Assembly (NCBI GenBank): GCA_049664225.1
Contig: JBATEX010000205.1
Span: forward strand, 6,523-70,522
DNA length: 64,000 nucleotides
Direction of reading: 5' to 3'
Source of the DNA: JAUVRX01 sp049664225
GTDB lineage: Bacteria; Acidobacteriota; Thermoanaerobaculia; Multivoradales; JAHEKO01
This document shows positions 32,888 through 42,196 of this stretch, in pieces. How positions within the stretch are numbered: the stretch's first letter is position 1; each line of letters starts with the position of its first letter. The position numbers and the translations under genes are program-made. The notes under the pieces are model-generated. The model was not told the origin of the DNA. It saw only the letters and a program-made list of their open reading frames with translations, and did not search any database.

Positions 32888-33613
32888 ATGCCGCTGATCA
32901 GGATCTGTGTAGCCTGCCTTTTGCTGGCGATCTCGTGTCCGGCGTGGTCCGAGGATGCGCTGCCTGACCCGCGGGGCGAGGGCCAGAGTCCGTCCGAAAA
33001 GCTGACCGCTCTCGTCGAGCGGGTACGGCTCGAGCAGAGCAGGGTCAGCAGCCTCGAAGCCGACTTCAAGCAACTCAAGGAGAGCTCCATGCTCGTGGAG
33101 GTGGTGGAGGCGGTGGGCACCTTCGCCTACTCCGCTCCGGATCACGTGCGCTGGGACTATCGGTCACCGAACCCGATCTCGATGTTGATCGATGGTGACG
33201 AGATGACTACTTGGTTTCGGGACCTCGGGCAGGCGGAAAAGGTGAAGGTCGGTCGCCGCTCGCAGCGGGTCCTGGAGTACCTGGGTGCCACGAGCCCGTT
33301 GGACGACATGCTGCAATACTTCTCGGTCACCCTGACTCTGCCCGAGGACGTGACCCAGCCCTTCTTGCTGGAGCTGTCGCCCCTGTTCGACAAGGTGGCG
33401 AAGCGACTCCAGGGAGTCACGATCTGGATCGGCGGGGAACACTACCTACCCATTCGTCTGCGCTACGTCGATGCCGACGGCGACGTGACCGATCTGAGAT
33501 TCGAGAATCTCAGAATCAACGGCTCGGTGCCAGTCGAGCGGTTCGACCTGCGGCTGCCGGATAGCGTCAACGTTCGGATTGTCGAGCTGGATCAACGCAC
33601 TCGCCTCCAGTAA
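32888..33613 (+). CDS. lolA: Outer-membrane lipoprotein carrier LolA-like protein
   Basis: The product is 241 residues with a signal peptide (RICVACLLLAISCPAWSED). The LolA fold is recognisable from SRVSSLEADFKQLKES, GTFAYSAPDHVRWDYRSPNP and DGDEMTTWFRDLGQ, then a C-terminal LRFENLRINGSVP. It carries lipoproteins across the periplasm, fitting the many lipoproteins in this window. It begins the plus-strand run that continues with tgt, 33 bp downstream. Confidence 0.85.
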   Translation: MPLIRICVACLLLAISCPAWSEDALPDPRGEGQSPSEKLTALVERVRLEQSRVSSLEADFKQLKESSMLVEVVEAVGTFAYSAPDHVRWDYRSPNPISMLIDGDEMTTWFRDLGQAEKVKVGRRSQRVLEYLGATSPLDDMLQYFSVTLTLPEDVTQPFLLELSPLFDKVAKRLQGVTIWIGGEHYLPIRLRYVDADGDVTDLRFENLRINGSVPVERFDLRLPDSVNVRIVELDQRTRLQ

Positions 33614-33646
33614 GAGCTCTGGCCCGTTTCGCCGTCCTCCCTGCCG

Positions 33647-34804
33647 ATGGAATTCGCCTTCGAGGTCTTCGCCAGCGACGGCAAAGCTCGTCGAGCGAGA
33701 CTCACTCTGCCACACGGGGTCGTCGAGACACCGGCCTTCATGCCGGTGGGTACGCTCGGGGCAGTCAAGGGGCTATCGCCTTCTGATCTGGAGGCTGCCG
33801 GCGCCTCCATCATGCTGTCCAACCTGTACCATCTCAGCTTGCGGCCCGGAATCGAAGTCATCGAGACTCTGGGTGGACTGCACGAGTTCACCGGTTGGCA
33901 GCGACCGATGCTCACTGACAGCGGCGGGTACCAGGTGTTCAGCTTGGCAAATCTGCGCCACGTCGGAGTCGATGGGGTGACGTTCCGTAGCCATCTGGAC
34001 GGAGCCGAGCTCCGTCTGACTCCAGAGTCGGTGGTCCAGGCACAGCGGCGCATCGGAGTCGACATCGCCATGGTGCTGGACGAATGTCCGCCCTGGCCGG
34101 TAACCCGGGAAGTAGCGGCGGCCTCCCTCGATCGCACCCATCAGTGGGCCATTCGGTCACGCCAGGCCTGGCAGGGCACGGGAATGGCGCTGTTCGGGAT
34201 TCTCCAAGGCAGCATCTTCCCCGAGCTGCGCCAGCGTGCAGCGGAACAGTTGAGCGAGCTCGATTTCGGCGGCTATGCCATCGGTGGCGTGAGCGTGGGA
34301 GAGCCGACCCGGGAACGGCGAGCGGTGATCGAGTTGACGGCCCCTCTTCTGCCGACCGGCAAGCCCCGGTATCTGATGGGTGTCGGGACCCCGCGAGATA
34401 TTGTTCATGCCGTCCAACAGGGTGTCGACCTGTTCGACTGCGTGCTGCCGTCGCGCAATGCCCGCCATGGGATGCTGTTTACCCGCCAGGGATTGGTGCG
34501 CATCAAGAACGCAAGGTATCGGGAGGACTCTCGACCGGTGGATCCCGACTGTTCCTGCCCGATTTGTCGGCGGGTCAGCCGTGCGCTGCTGCACCATCTG
34601 ATCCGCAGCGGCGAGCTAACCGGCGCGGTGCTCGCAACCCAGCACAATGTCCGCTACTATCTTGACTTTGTGATGCATCTCAGAGAAGCTATCGCGTCCG
34701 GAACGCTTAGCCGTGTAGCGGCGTCGGTGGCTGCTTGCTATCCGGAAGACAGCTCGTTCTCGGAATCGCCAGCAACTCCTGATTCAACCGCTTCCATTTC
34801 CTGA
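33647..34804 (+). CDS. tgt: Queuine tRNA-ribosyltransferase
   Basis: The product is 385 residues. It exchanges guanine-34 for a queuosine precursor in tRNA. Signatures are TPAFMPVGTLGAVKGLS, MLTDSGGYQVFSL, DIAMVLDECPPWP (catalytic Asp region), YLMGVGTPRDIV, FDCVLPSRNARHGMLFT and the zinc site CSCPICRR with a downstream His. It precedes yajC-secDF, a classical gene order. Confidence 0.96.
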   Translation: MEFAFEVFASDGKARRARLTLPHGVVETPAFMPVGTLGAVKGLSPSDLEAAGASIMLSNLYHLSLRPGIEVIETLGGLHEFTGWQRPMLTDSGGYQVFSLANLRHVGVDGVTFRSHLDGAELRLTPESVVQAQRRIGVDIAMVLDECPPWPVTREVAAASLDRTHQWAIRSRQAWQGTGMALFGILQGSIFPELRQRAAEQLSELDFGGYAIGGVSVGEPTRERRAVIELTAPLLPTGKPRYLMGVGTPRDIVHAVQQGVDLFDCVLPSRNARHGMLFTRQGLVRIKNARYREDSRPVDPDCSCPICRRVSRALLHHLIRSGELTGAVLATQHNVRYYLDFVMHLREAIASGTLSRVAASVAACYPEDSSFSESPATPDSTASIS

Positions 34805-34888
34805 TCTCGAATGAGGATTTCGGAGAGTTTCGACTTGTCGCTGCCGAGTCATCGGGCGTAATCGCCGCAGGCAAGAGGGGTAGTGCCT

Positions 34889-35215
34889 ATGAGTCATCCA
34901 ATCGCAGTTCTCGCAGTCGCAGAAGGGGCATCGGCACCTGCGTTCATGCAGTTCGTTCCGATCCTGCTGGTCTTCGCCATCTTCTACTTCCTGTTGATCG
35001 CGCCGATGCGCAAGCGGCAGAAGGCGCTTCAAAGCCTGATCGAGAGCTTGAAGAAGGGTGATCGGGTGGTCACCAACGGCGGGCTCTACGGCACGGTCGC
35101 GGCGGTCGAAGACAAGGTGGTCGTCCTCAAGCTGGCCGAGAACTTGAAGGTCAGAGTCGCGAAATCGGCGATTTCTGGCTTCGAAGGGCAAGAGGACGAA
35201 GGAGATCGGAAATGA
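34889..35215 (+). CDS. yajC: Preprotein translocase auxiliary subunit YajC
   Basis: The product is 108 residues. ATG 34889 is preferred over GTG 34883 because AGGGG is 8 nt upstream. There is one membrane span (FVPILLVFAIFYFLLIAPM), then KRQKALQSLIESLKKGDRVV and TNGGLYGTVAAVEDKVVVL. It associates with SecDF. Its stop overlaps the secD start by 4 bp. Confidence 0.95.
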   Translation: MSHPIAVLAVAEGASAPAFMQFVPILLVFAIFYFLLIAPMRKRQKALQSLIESLKKGDRVVTNGGLYGTVAAVEDKVVVLKLAENLKVRVAKSAISGFEGQEDEGDRK

Positions 35216-36786
35216 GCGGCAATCTTCTCTGGCGGGGGCTCCTGATCTTTGCTGTCGTCACTCTGGCAGTGATCTCGGCGTATCCTCTTCAGGAAAAACT
35301 CAAGCTCGGCCTGGATCTGCGAGGAGGCATTCACCTGGTGCTGCAGGTCGAGGTCGATGATGCCGTCCGGTCCGAGACGACCAAAGACATCGACCGGCTC
35401 GTTCAAGAAGTGGCCGATGTCGGGATCGAAGACGTCACGACGAGTCTCACCTCGAGCTCCAGCTTCGAAATGCTGGGTGTGCCAGCCGAGCGGGATCGAG
35501 AGATTGGCGGCATCGTCACCGAGTATCTGCCGGGCTGGAACTGGCAGCGCCGCGGAGATCTGCTGGCCTTCAAGATGGAGCTTGCCAACCTCAACGAGAT
35601 CCAGAATCTGGCCGTAAAGCAGGCGTTGGAGACGATCCGCAACCGAGTCGACGAGTTCGGTGTGGCGGATCCGGTGATTCAGCGGCAGGGGATGGAGGGC
35701 GATCGGATCGTGGTGCAGCTTCCCGGGGTAGATGATCCCGAACGTGTCAAGAAGCTGATCAAGAACACCGCGTTCCTGGAGTTTCGACTCGTCACCCATC
35801 CTCCGGGGGGAGGTGGCGTGGGGAGCCGAGAAGAGATCATGGCGCACTACGGTGGCCAGATGCCCGAGAACGTTGAGATTCTCACCGGCGCCATCCGTGA
35901 TGATCAGGGCCGGGCCATCGGTCAGCAGTTCTACGCAGTGGAGAAGCGGACCGTCATTACGGGCCGAGATCTGAAGACGGCGCGGCCCGGTGTCGGTGAG
36001 TTCAACCAGCCGGTTGTCAACTTCTATCTCACCCATGAAGGTGGAAAGCTGTTCTCCGAAGCCACCGGTGCCAACGTCGGCAAGGGTCTGGCGATCGTGC
36101 TGGACGGCAATGTGGTCTCGGCGCCGAACATCCGCACGCGAATCGGCGACTCCGGTCTCATCGAGGGTAGCTTCACTCGACAGGAAGTCGAGGATCTGTC
36201 GACTGTCTTGAGATCGGGTGCGTTGCCCGCCGGCATCACCTATCTCGAGGAGAGAACCGTCGGCCCGACTCTTGGGCAAGATTCCATCCGCCAGGGAATC
36301 AGGGCTGGATTGATCGGCCTGGCGCTCGTCGTCCTCGCCATGCTCTTGGTGTACAAGGGGACAGGCGTGAATGCCGTTCTCGCCCTGACACTGAATATCA
36401 TCCTGATCTTTGGTGCATTGGCCTATTTCGGAGCCACCCTGACCCTACCCGGCATCGCCGGCATCGTGCTGACGATCGGTATGGCGGTCGATGCCAACGT
36501 GCTGATCTTCGAGCGGATCCGCGAAGAGTTGCACCATGGTAGAACGGTCAAGTCGGCGATCGATGCCGGGTTTGGCAAGGCCCTGTCGTCGGTGATGGAC
36601 GCCAATATCACGACCTTGATTGCGGCCCTGTTTCTGTTCCAGTTTGGAACGGGTGCCATTCGGGGATTCGCGGTGACTCTGTCCATAGGAATTCTCGCTT
36701 CACTGTTCACGGCCATCTTCGTGAGTCGATGGATTTTCGATCTGGTTCTTTCGCAGCGACGTCGCGTCGATCGACTGTCGATCTAG
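35212..36786 (+). CDS. secD: Protein translocase subunit SecD
   Basis: The product is 524 residues with six spans. The N-terminal span is followed by LGLDLRGGIHLVLQVEVDD (D1), then a P1 periplasmic head (ETIRNRVDEFGVADPVIQRQ), FTRQEVEDLSTVLRSGALP, and the C-terminal five spans with TIGMAVDANVLIFERIREEL (D4) and GFGKALSSVMDANITTLIAA. It uses the proton gradient to pull proteins through SecY. Confidence 0.96.
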   Translation: MSGNLLWRGLLIFAVVTLAVISAYPLQEKLKLGLDLRGGIHLVLQVEVDDAVRSETTKDIDRLVQEVADVGIEDVTTSLTSSSSFEMLGVPAERDREIGGIVTEYLPGWNWQRRGDLLAFKMELANLNEIQNLAVKQALETIRNRVDEFGVADPVIQRQGMEGDRIVVQLPGVDDPERVKKLIKNTAFLEFRLVTHPPGGGGVGSREEIMAHYGGQMPENVEILTGAIRDDQGRAIGQQFYAVEKRTVITGRDLKTARPGVGEFNQPVVNFYLTHEGGKLFSEATGANVGKGLAIVLDGNVVSAPNIRTRIGDSGLIEGSFTRQEVEDLSTVLRSGALPAGITYLEERTVGPTLGQDSIRQGIRAGLIGLALVVLAMLLVYKGTGVNAVLALTLNIILIFGALAYFGATLTLPGIAGIVLTIGMAVDANVLIFERIREELHHGRTVKSAIDAGFGKALSSVMDANITTLIAALFLFQFGTGAIRGFAVTLSIGILASLFTAIFVSRWIFDLVLSQRRRVDRLSI

Positions 36787-36841
36787 TCATCTGGACTGGC
36801 TCTCGATCGGTTGACGAGAGACGGTCGCGGGAGTAGAGCGC

Positions 36842-38026
36842 ATGGAGTTTTTCCAAAATACGACCATCGACTTCATGAAGTACCGCAAGCACTTCATGAT
36901 TATTTCGTTGGCACTGCTAGCGATCTCTGTCCTCGAAGTGTTCATCCAGAAGAATCTGAATGTCGGCATCGACTTCGCGGGCGGCACACAGGTGACGATC
37001 AAGTTTCGCCAGCGGCCGCAAGTCGACGAGCTGCGGGACGTGGTCTCCGCCGCTGGCGTCGGCGATGCGCAGATCCAGAGATTCGGTGTCGAAGAGGCCA
37101 ACGAGGTGATCATCAAGACTTCGACCGTCGAGGGGAGTGAAGAGGGCAGTCAAATTGCGGTCATCGAGGCTCTTGATCGGCAGTTCAACGGTGCATCCGC
37201 AGGCGGTTTCGATCTCAATCAGCGAGGCAGCGACGCGTTGTCGGGACGGCTCATCGAGAGCGATCCGGACCGAATCGTGCCACAGGATCCGGAGGTCGCC
37301 AGGCAGCACTACGTGGAGGTTGCCGAGTCGATCGTGGACAAACGCCGAGAAGACGGGCTGCTTGCCTCCTGGGACGAGGTGGCGCAAAGCGCTGGCGTCA
37401 GTCGCGAGGTTGTAGACACCCTCGAAAAGCAGACCTACCTGGGCGAGTTCGCCGTGCTCGGCTCCGAGAACGTCGGACCTCAGATCGGTGCCGAGTTGCG
37501 TCGCAAAGGCATTCTGGCCGTCGTCTCTTCCCTTATCGGCATGCTGATCTATATCTGGTTCCGATTCGAGCTTCGATTTGGCATCGGAGCGCTGGTGGCA
37601 GTGACTCACGATGTGCTGATCGTTCTCGGTCTGTTCACTCTGGCAGGCTTTGAATTCAATCTGACTACGATTGCCGGCTTCCTCACTCTTGTCGGGTATT
37701 CGGTCAACGACAGCGTAGTGGTCTTCGACCGGGTGAGAGAGAACCTCCGTCGCAACCGGCGGGAGCCACTGGTGGAGACGATGAATCTGAGCCTGAACCA
37801 AACCCTCTCTCGGACAGTGCTGACTTCAAGCACGACTCTACTCGCGGTTGGCAGCCTCCTGTTGTTCGGTGGTGATGTACTGAGGGGATTTGCATTCATC
37901 ATTACTGTCGGCGTGATCGTGGGAACCTACTCCTCTATATATATAGCCAGCCCGTTCGCTCTACTCTGGGAGCAGTGGTTTGGTGGGGACGCCAAGCGGC
38001 CAGCCGCGAGCCGGACGGCGGCCTGA
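36842..38026 (+). CDS. secF: Protein translocase subunit SecF with enlarged periplasmic domain
   Basis: The product is 394 residues, against about 310 in E. coli. It has an N-terminal span, LNVGIDFAGGTQVTIKFRQR, then about 80 extra residues (roughly 115-200, LDRQFNGASAGGFDLNQRG to SAGVSREVVDTLEKQ) before the usual FAVLGSENVGPQIGAELRRK segment. The five C-terminal spans contain VGYSVNDSVVVFDRVRENLR and LNQTLSRTVLTSSTTLLAVG. It is the partner of SecD, 55 bp downstream. Confidence 0.94.
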   Translation: MEFFQNTTIDFMKYRKHFMIISLALLAISVLEVFIQKNLNVGIDFAGGTQVTIKFRQRPQVDELRDVVSAAGVGDAQIQRFGVEEANEVIIKTSTVEGSEEGSQIAVIEALDRQFNGASAGGFDLNQRGSDALSGRLIESDPDRIVPQDPEVARQHYVEVAESIVDKRREDGLLASWDEVAQSAGVSREVVDTLEKQTYLGEFAVLGSENVGPQIGAELRRKGILAVVSSLIGMLIYIWFRFELRFGIGALVAVTHDVLIVLGLFTLAGFEFNLTTIAGFLTLVGYSVNDSVVVFDRVRENLRRNRREPLVETMNLSLNQTLSRTVLTSSTTLLAVGSLLLFGGDVLRGFAFIITVGVIVGTYSSIYIASPFALLWEQWFGGDAKRPAASRTAA

Positions 38027-38121
38027 TCCGATTCAGCTGGATTCAGGTCGGTTGCCTTCGAACTCTCGCCCGCATGGCTGATCCCTGCGCTGCAGGCTGA
38101 GCTGCCGCCGTGGCGTTGCCG

Positions 38122-38150
38122 TGTAGACGGTGAGTGCTGTCCTCTATAAT
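38122..38150 (+). promoter_or_regulatory. Candidate promoter of the RelA/SpoT gene
   Basis: A perfect TATAAT at 38145-38150 is preceded at 17 bp by a weak TGTAGA. The expected transcript start (about 38157) lies downstream of the ORF's first possible start codon at 38134 and so supports the start at 38221. Confidence 0.45.
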
Positions 38151-38220
38151 TCGGCTGGAAAGTGCGGCTGTCCAGTGTTGCCTGCCGGAGTCGGCATCGG
38201 TGCGGTCGCCGAGACGGCGT

Positions 38221-40467
38221 ATGCCGAACCTCAGACGATCACCCTCCTCAAACCATCACCAACCACCGGTCCAGGTGCGCGAAGACGTTCAACTCGAGGA
38301 CGTACTGAAGGGGCTGAAGCTTCACGACCGGGCCTACGACGAAGCGTTCCTCAGGTCGGTGTACGAGTTCTCACGCGAAACGCATGGCGATCAGCTCCGA
38401 CGCTCCGGAAAGCCCTACTTCACCCATCCGCTGCATGTAGCTTTCATCTTGGCCCACCTGGGATTCGACGAGACCTGTGTCGCTGTCGGTCTGCTGCACG
38501 ACGTGCTGGAGGACACCCTGGCGGAGAGGCAGGAGGTAGCCGAGAGGTTCGGAGAGGAGATTGCTCAACTGGTAGATGGGGTGACCAAGATAGGTCGCCA
38601 TTCCTACGTCCGGCGCGACCAGGCACAGGCCGAGACCTTCCGCAAGTTGATCTTGGCTTCCGCCAAGGATATCCGCGTCATTCTCGTCAAGCTCGCAGAC
38701 CGTTTGCACAACATGCAGACCCTCGAGCACATGCCTATCGAGTCCCGAAGACGCATTGCTCGGGAGACGCTGGAGATCTACGCACCGACTGCTCATCGAC
38801 TCGGCATGTCGAAGGTGCAGGGGGACCTTCAGGATCTGGCCTTCTTCCATCTCCACCCGCAGGAGTTCAGCGAGCTGCGCAGCCAGATCCAACAGAAGGT
38901 CAAGCATGGACGTCAGGCGACCGAGAAGATCCGCTCTGAGCTGGTCAGCCTTTTGAGCGAAGCGGGACTCGAGGTCGACATCAGCTTTCGGGTCAAGCGC
39001 TTCTATTCCATCTATCAGAAGATGCGTCGTCAGGGGATCGACGCCTCGCAGCTCTACGACTATCTGGCGTTTCGCATTGTCACCGCATCGGTGCGTGATT
39101 GCTACGCTTGTCTTGGCGTGGTGCATCAGTCGTGGCGACCGGTGCCCGGTCGGTTCAAGGACTACATCGCCATGCCGAAGCCGAATTTCTACCAGTCCTT
39201 GCACACCACTCTGGTCAGTCCGAGTGGTGAGCCGTTCGAGGTTCAGATTCGGACCCAGGAGATGGATCTGATAGCCGAGGACGGCATCGCGGCCCACTGG
39301 CGCTACAAGGAGGGCGACGCAGATCCGACCGATGTCGACCAGAGCTTCTCATGGCTGCGCCAACTCCTGGAGTGGCAGAAGGACGTGCAGGATCCGCGCA
39401 CCTTTCTGAATTCTCTGAAGATCGATCTCTACCCCGACGAAGTGTATGTCTTCACGCCGAAGGGTGACGTGTTCTCATTCCCCCGTGGCGCCACGCCGTT
39501 GGACTTCGCCTACAAGATTCACACCGATCTGGGGCACCATTGTGTCGGGGCGCGGATCAACGGCAAGCTCGAGCCGCTGCGCAGTGTGCTCAAGAATGGC
39601 GACATCGTCGAGATCGTCACCAACCCCTCTCGTTTCCCGAGCCGCGATTGGCTGAGCTTCGTTGCCACCTCCAGAGCCAAGACCAAGATCCGTCAGTGGC
39701 TCAACACGGAGCAGAAACAGCGAGCCACCGAGATTGGCAAGCGTTTGGTGGAGCGGGAGCTGAAAAAGCACAAGGTCGGGATCAAGCGGTTCCTCGACAG
39801 CTCCGGCCTGACCAAGTATTTGGCCGCCGAGGGGATCGCCCGTCCGGAAGATCTCTTTGCTGCCGTTGGATACGGCAAAACCTCGGTGCGACATCTACTG
39901 GATCGGGTCCTGACGAGTGACGAACTGGAGACGGTGGAACAGGTGCCCGGTCCGCTGCGACGCGCGGTCACGAAGATCCTGCCGTTCGGTAGCGACGCCA
40001 TCGCAGTGAAGGGGCACAGCGATCTCCTCGCCTATCTCGCCAAGTGCTGCAGCCCGCTGCCCGGAGAGCCCATCGTCGGCTATATCACCCGCGGCAGGGG
40101 CGTGTCGGTGCACTCGGTCGAGTGCACCAATGTTCGTAACCTGCTGTACAACCAGGAGCGGGAGATCGAGGTCGAGTGGGCCCGCCAGAGCGACGAGCTC
40201 TATCCGGTAGTGCTGGTCATCGAGACCGAAGACCACCCCGGCATGCTGGCCCGGCTCACCGAGGTGATGGCGAAGCTCAACAGCAACATCCGTCAGATCG
40301 AAGCGGAGACCATCGAGTCGGGCCGTGGCCTGATCGAAGTCGTTGTCGAAGTGCAGAACCGCAAGCACCTCGAACGACTCCGCCAGGGCATCCGGGCAGT
40401 GCCCGGTGTCTTCGAGGTCGGTCGGCGACGTGGACGTGGCTCGAAGACAGACCAGCGGGAGGGCTGA
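38221..40467 (+). CDS. rsh: Bifunctional (p)ppGpp synthetase/hydrolase, RelA/SpoT family
   Basis: The product is 748 residues from ATG 38221 (no clear ribosome site; an in-frame start at 38134 precedes the likely promoter). Domains in order are an HD hydrolase (YFTHPLHVAFILA, LLHDVLEDT, LVKLADRLHNMQTLE), the synthetase (KRFYSIYQKMRRQG, YDYLAFRIV, GRFKDYIAMPKPNFYQSLHT), TGS (VYVFTPKGDVFSFPRGATPL) and C-terminal ACT (DHPGMLARLTEVMAKLNSNI). The intact HD and the RFKD (not EFDD) motif point to a bifunctional Rel type that both makes and degrades the alarmone. Confidence 0.94.
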   Translation: MPNLRRSPSSNHHQPPVQVREDVQLEDVLKGLKLHDRAYDEAFLRSVYEFSRETHGDQLRRSGKPYFTHPLHVAFILAHLGFDETCVAVGLLHDVLEDTLAERQEVAERFGEEIAQLVDGVTKIGRHSYVRRDQAQAETFRKLILASAKDIRVILVKLADRLHNMQTLEHMPIESRRRIARETLEIYAPTAHRLGMSKVQGDLQDLAFFHLHPQEFSELRSQIQQKVKHGRQATEKIRSELVSLLSEAGLEVDISFRVKRFYSIYQKMRRQGIDASQLYDYLAFRIVTASVRDCYACLGVVHQSWRPVPGRFKDYIAMPKPNFYQSLHTTLVSPSGEPFEVQIRTQEMDLIAEDGIAAHWRYKEGDADPTDVDQSFSWLRQLLEWQKDVQDPRTFLNSLKIDLYPDEVYVFTPKGDVFSFPRGATPLDFAYKIHTDLGHHCVGARINGKLEPLRSVLKNGDIVEIVTNPSRFPSRDWLSFVATSRAKTKIRQWLNTEQKQRATEIGKRLVERELKKHKVGIKRFLDSSGLTKYLAAEGIARPEDLFAAVGYGKTSVRHLLDRVLTSDELETVEQVPGPLRRAVTKILPFGSDAIAVKGHSDLLAYLAKCCSPLPGEPIVGYITRGRGVSVHSVECTNVRNLLYNQEREIEVEWARQSDELYPVVLVIETEDHPGMLARLTEVMAKLNSNIRQIEAETIESGRGLIEVVVEVQNRKHLERLRQGIRAVPGVFEVGRRRGRGSKTDQREG

Positions 40468-40570
40468 GTCGAGCGCGGGCTGTCGCCTGAGACCGGGCGG
40501 GCTCGCCCGTGTGGGCCGCAAGAGAGATTTTGGGGAGTCGAGTCGCTTTGCAACGAAAGAGCCTGCTACC

Positions 40571-40801
40571 TCACGAGTCAGCTTCAGCCTCGTCGGGCTG
40601 CCAGGTGCGGGGCTCCGGCTTCTGTACCTTGCCGCTTCGCAGGCATCGGGTGCAAACCCAGACCCGCTGCGTCGTGCCATCGATGACTGCACGCACCTTT
40701 TGCAGGTTCGGTTCCCAGGTTCTGTTCGAGACGTTATGGGCATGACTGATGCTGCGTCCTGCCACGGTTCCCTTGCCACAGATTGCACATTGCTTGGACA
40801 T
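40571..40801 (-). CDS. rpmB: Ribosomal protein L28
   Basis: The product is 76 residues from ATG 40801 with AAGGAG 9 nt upstream; the longer frame to 40960 is not conserved. Signatures are MSKQCAICGKGTVAGRSISH and HNVSNRTWEPNLQKVRA, with a second Cys pair VCTRCLRSGKV, making the zinc-binding form. It stands alone, convergent with rsh. Confidence 0.95.
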   Translation of the reverse strand: MSKQCAICGKGTVAGRSISHAHNVSNRTWEPNLQKVRAVIDGTTQRVWVCTRCLRSGKVQKPEPRTWQPDEAEADS

Positions 40802-41032
40802 GTAGTGGATCTCCTTGACATCTCTGAAGAAGGCGCCTACGGTAGCAGAAACGTGGGAGAGATCCAATAGATGCGACTCGAAAAAGAGCGGTTGGGAATC
40901 TGGTGTGGAGAGGGTCGAGATGCATCTACTCGTGCTCGTCGAAGCTGCGGAGGGAGACAAGCCGGCAACCGGGAAGACGGGTGGCTCGTAGTCGAGCGTC
41001 CGATTCGAACCGAGTGTTTGTGACCGGCGCCC

Positions 41033-41062
41033 TTGACAGGAAAAAAGGCTTCTTGTTAGTTT
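41033..41062 (+). promoter_or_regulatory. Candidate promoter of pilMNOPQ
   Basis: Consensus TTGACA (41033-41038) is followed at 17-18 bp by a poor -10 (TTAGTT/TAGTTT). A small palindrome TGCAA-AC-TTGCA (41087-41098) lies between it and the pilM start and could be an operator. The remaining gap 40802-41030 shows nothing else. Confidence 0.4.
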
Positions 41063-41131
41063 CCGGTAAAGCTTGAAGAATTGATGTGCAAACTTGCATA
41101 AACACAGTGTTTTCAGGAGTTTCCTGGCGTC

Positions 41132-42190
41132 GTGTTTTGGTCACGGTCTAAAAGCGTAGTTGGGCTAGACATCGGCAGCTCCGGTGTCAAGCTCGTCGAG
41201 CTCAAAGAGCGCAAGCCCGGTGACTACCATCTCCTTCGGGTTGGAGTGGAACCGTTATCACCGGAAGCCATTGTCGATGGGTCCATCATGGATTCGTCGC
41301 TGGTCGTGGATGCCATTCAAAAGCTAACTCAGGAGACTGGTGCAAAGGGGGCAAGTTGCGCCACCTCCGTCTCCGGCCACTCGGTGATCATCAAGAAGAT
41401 CCAGGTGCCGGCGATGCCGACCGCCGAGCTGGAGGAGTCCATCCAGTGGGAGGCGGAGCAGTACATCCCGTTCGACATCAACGATGTCCGACTCGACTAT
41501 GTCGTGTTGTCGGAGGGAATGTCCGGCGACGACTCCATGGAAGTGCTCCTGGTCGCGGTCAAACGGGACAAGGTGAACGACTACGTGTCGGTCATCAGTC
41601 AGTGTGGCAAGAGCCCGGCGGTGGTCGACCTCGATGCGTTTGCGGTGCAGAACGCGTACGAAGTCAACCATGACCTGGATCCCAATAAAGTGGTCGCGCT
41701 CGTGAACATGGGCGCCGGTGTCACCAACATCAACATTCTGGCGCACGGCTCGACGGTCTTCTGGCGGGACATCTCTTTTGGTGGCAATCAGTTTACCGAG
41801 GCCCTGCAGCGGGAATACAACCTGTCTTTCGATCAGGCCGAGCGAGTGAAAAGAGGTCAGCAGGTCGATGAGTGTTCGGCAGCGGAAGCCCGAGCGGTTC
41901 TCGATTCCGTCTCCGCCGAGATGGCCTCAGAGATCCAGAAGACCTTCGACTTTTTCGCCGCTACCGCCGCCGAGGACAGCGTTGATGAGCTAGTGCTCTC
42001 TGGTGGTTGTGCACAGACGCCGAACCTGCAGTCGGTACTGCAAGAGAGATTCGGGGTTCGCACCGAGCTGATGAATCCGTTGCGCCGCATCCACTACCGG
42101 GAGAGCGACTTTGACAGCCAGTGGCTAGAGTCCATCGCTCCGATGCTGACCGTGGCCGTGGGACTGGCAGTTCGCAAGGTCGGGGAATAG
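41132..42190 (+). CDS. pilM: Type IV pilus assembly ATPase-fold protein PilM
   Basis: The product is 352 residues with a GTG start. It has an actin-like FtsA/PilM fold: SVVGLDIGSSGVKLVELKER at the N terminus, QWEAEQYIPFDINDVRLDYV, NMGAGVTNINILAHG and LVLSGGCAQTPNLQSVL. It is a cytoplasmic partner that binds the N-terminal tail of PilN. It is the first gene of pilMNOPQ, 6 bp before pilN. Confidence 0.95.
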   Translation: MFWSRSKSVVGLDIGSSGVKLVELKERKPGDYHLLRVGVEPLSPEAIVDGSIMDSSLVVDAIQKLTQETGAKGASCATSVSGHSVIIKKIQVPAMPTAELEESIQWEAEQYIPFDINDVRLDYVVLSEGMSGDDSMEVLLVAVKRDKVNDYVSVISQCGKSPAVVDLDAFAVQNAYEVNHDLDPNKVVALVNMGAGVTNINILAHGSTVFWRDISFGGNQFTEALQREYNLSFDQAERVKRGQQVDECSAAEARAVLDSVSAEMASEIQKTFDFFAATAAEDSVDELVLSGGCAQTPNLQSVLQERFGVRTELMNPLRRIHYRESDFDSQWLESIAPMLTVAVGLAVRKVGE

Positions 42191-42196
42191 CGAACC

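Noticed and set aside
32677..33120. Long N-terminal extension of the FYDLN zinc-ribbon protein
   Set aside because: It runs antisense through lolA and lacks conservation features; ATG 32676 fits the family.
35086..36279. 397-codon minus-strand ORF antisense to yajC/secD
   Set aside because: Shadow of secD; no ribosome site or recognisable motif.
40960..41050. tRNA-like GGTTCGAATC on the minus strand between rpmB and pilM
   Set aside because: Flanking bases do not form a T stem and no acceptor or anticodon arm can be drawn.
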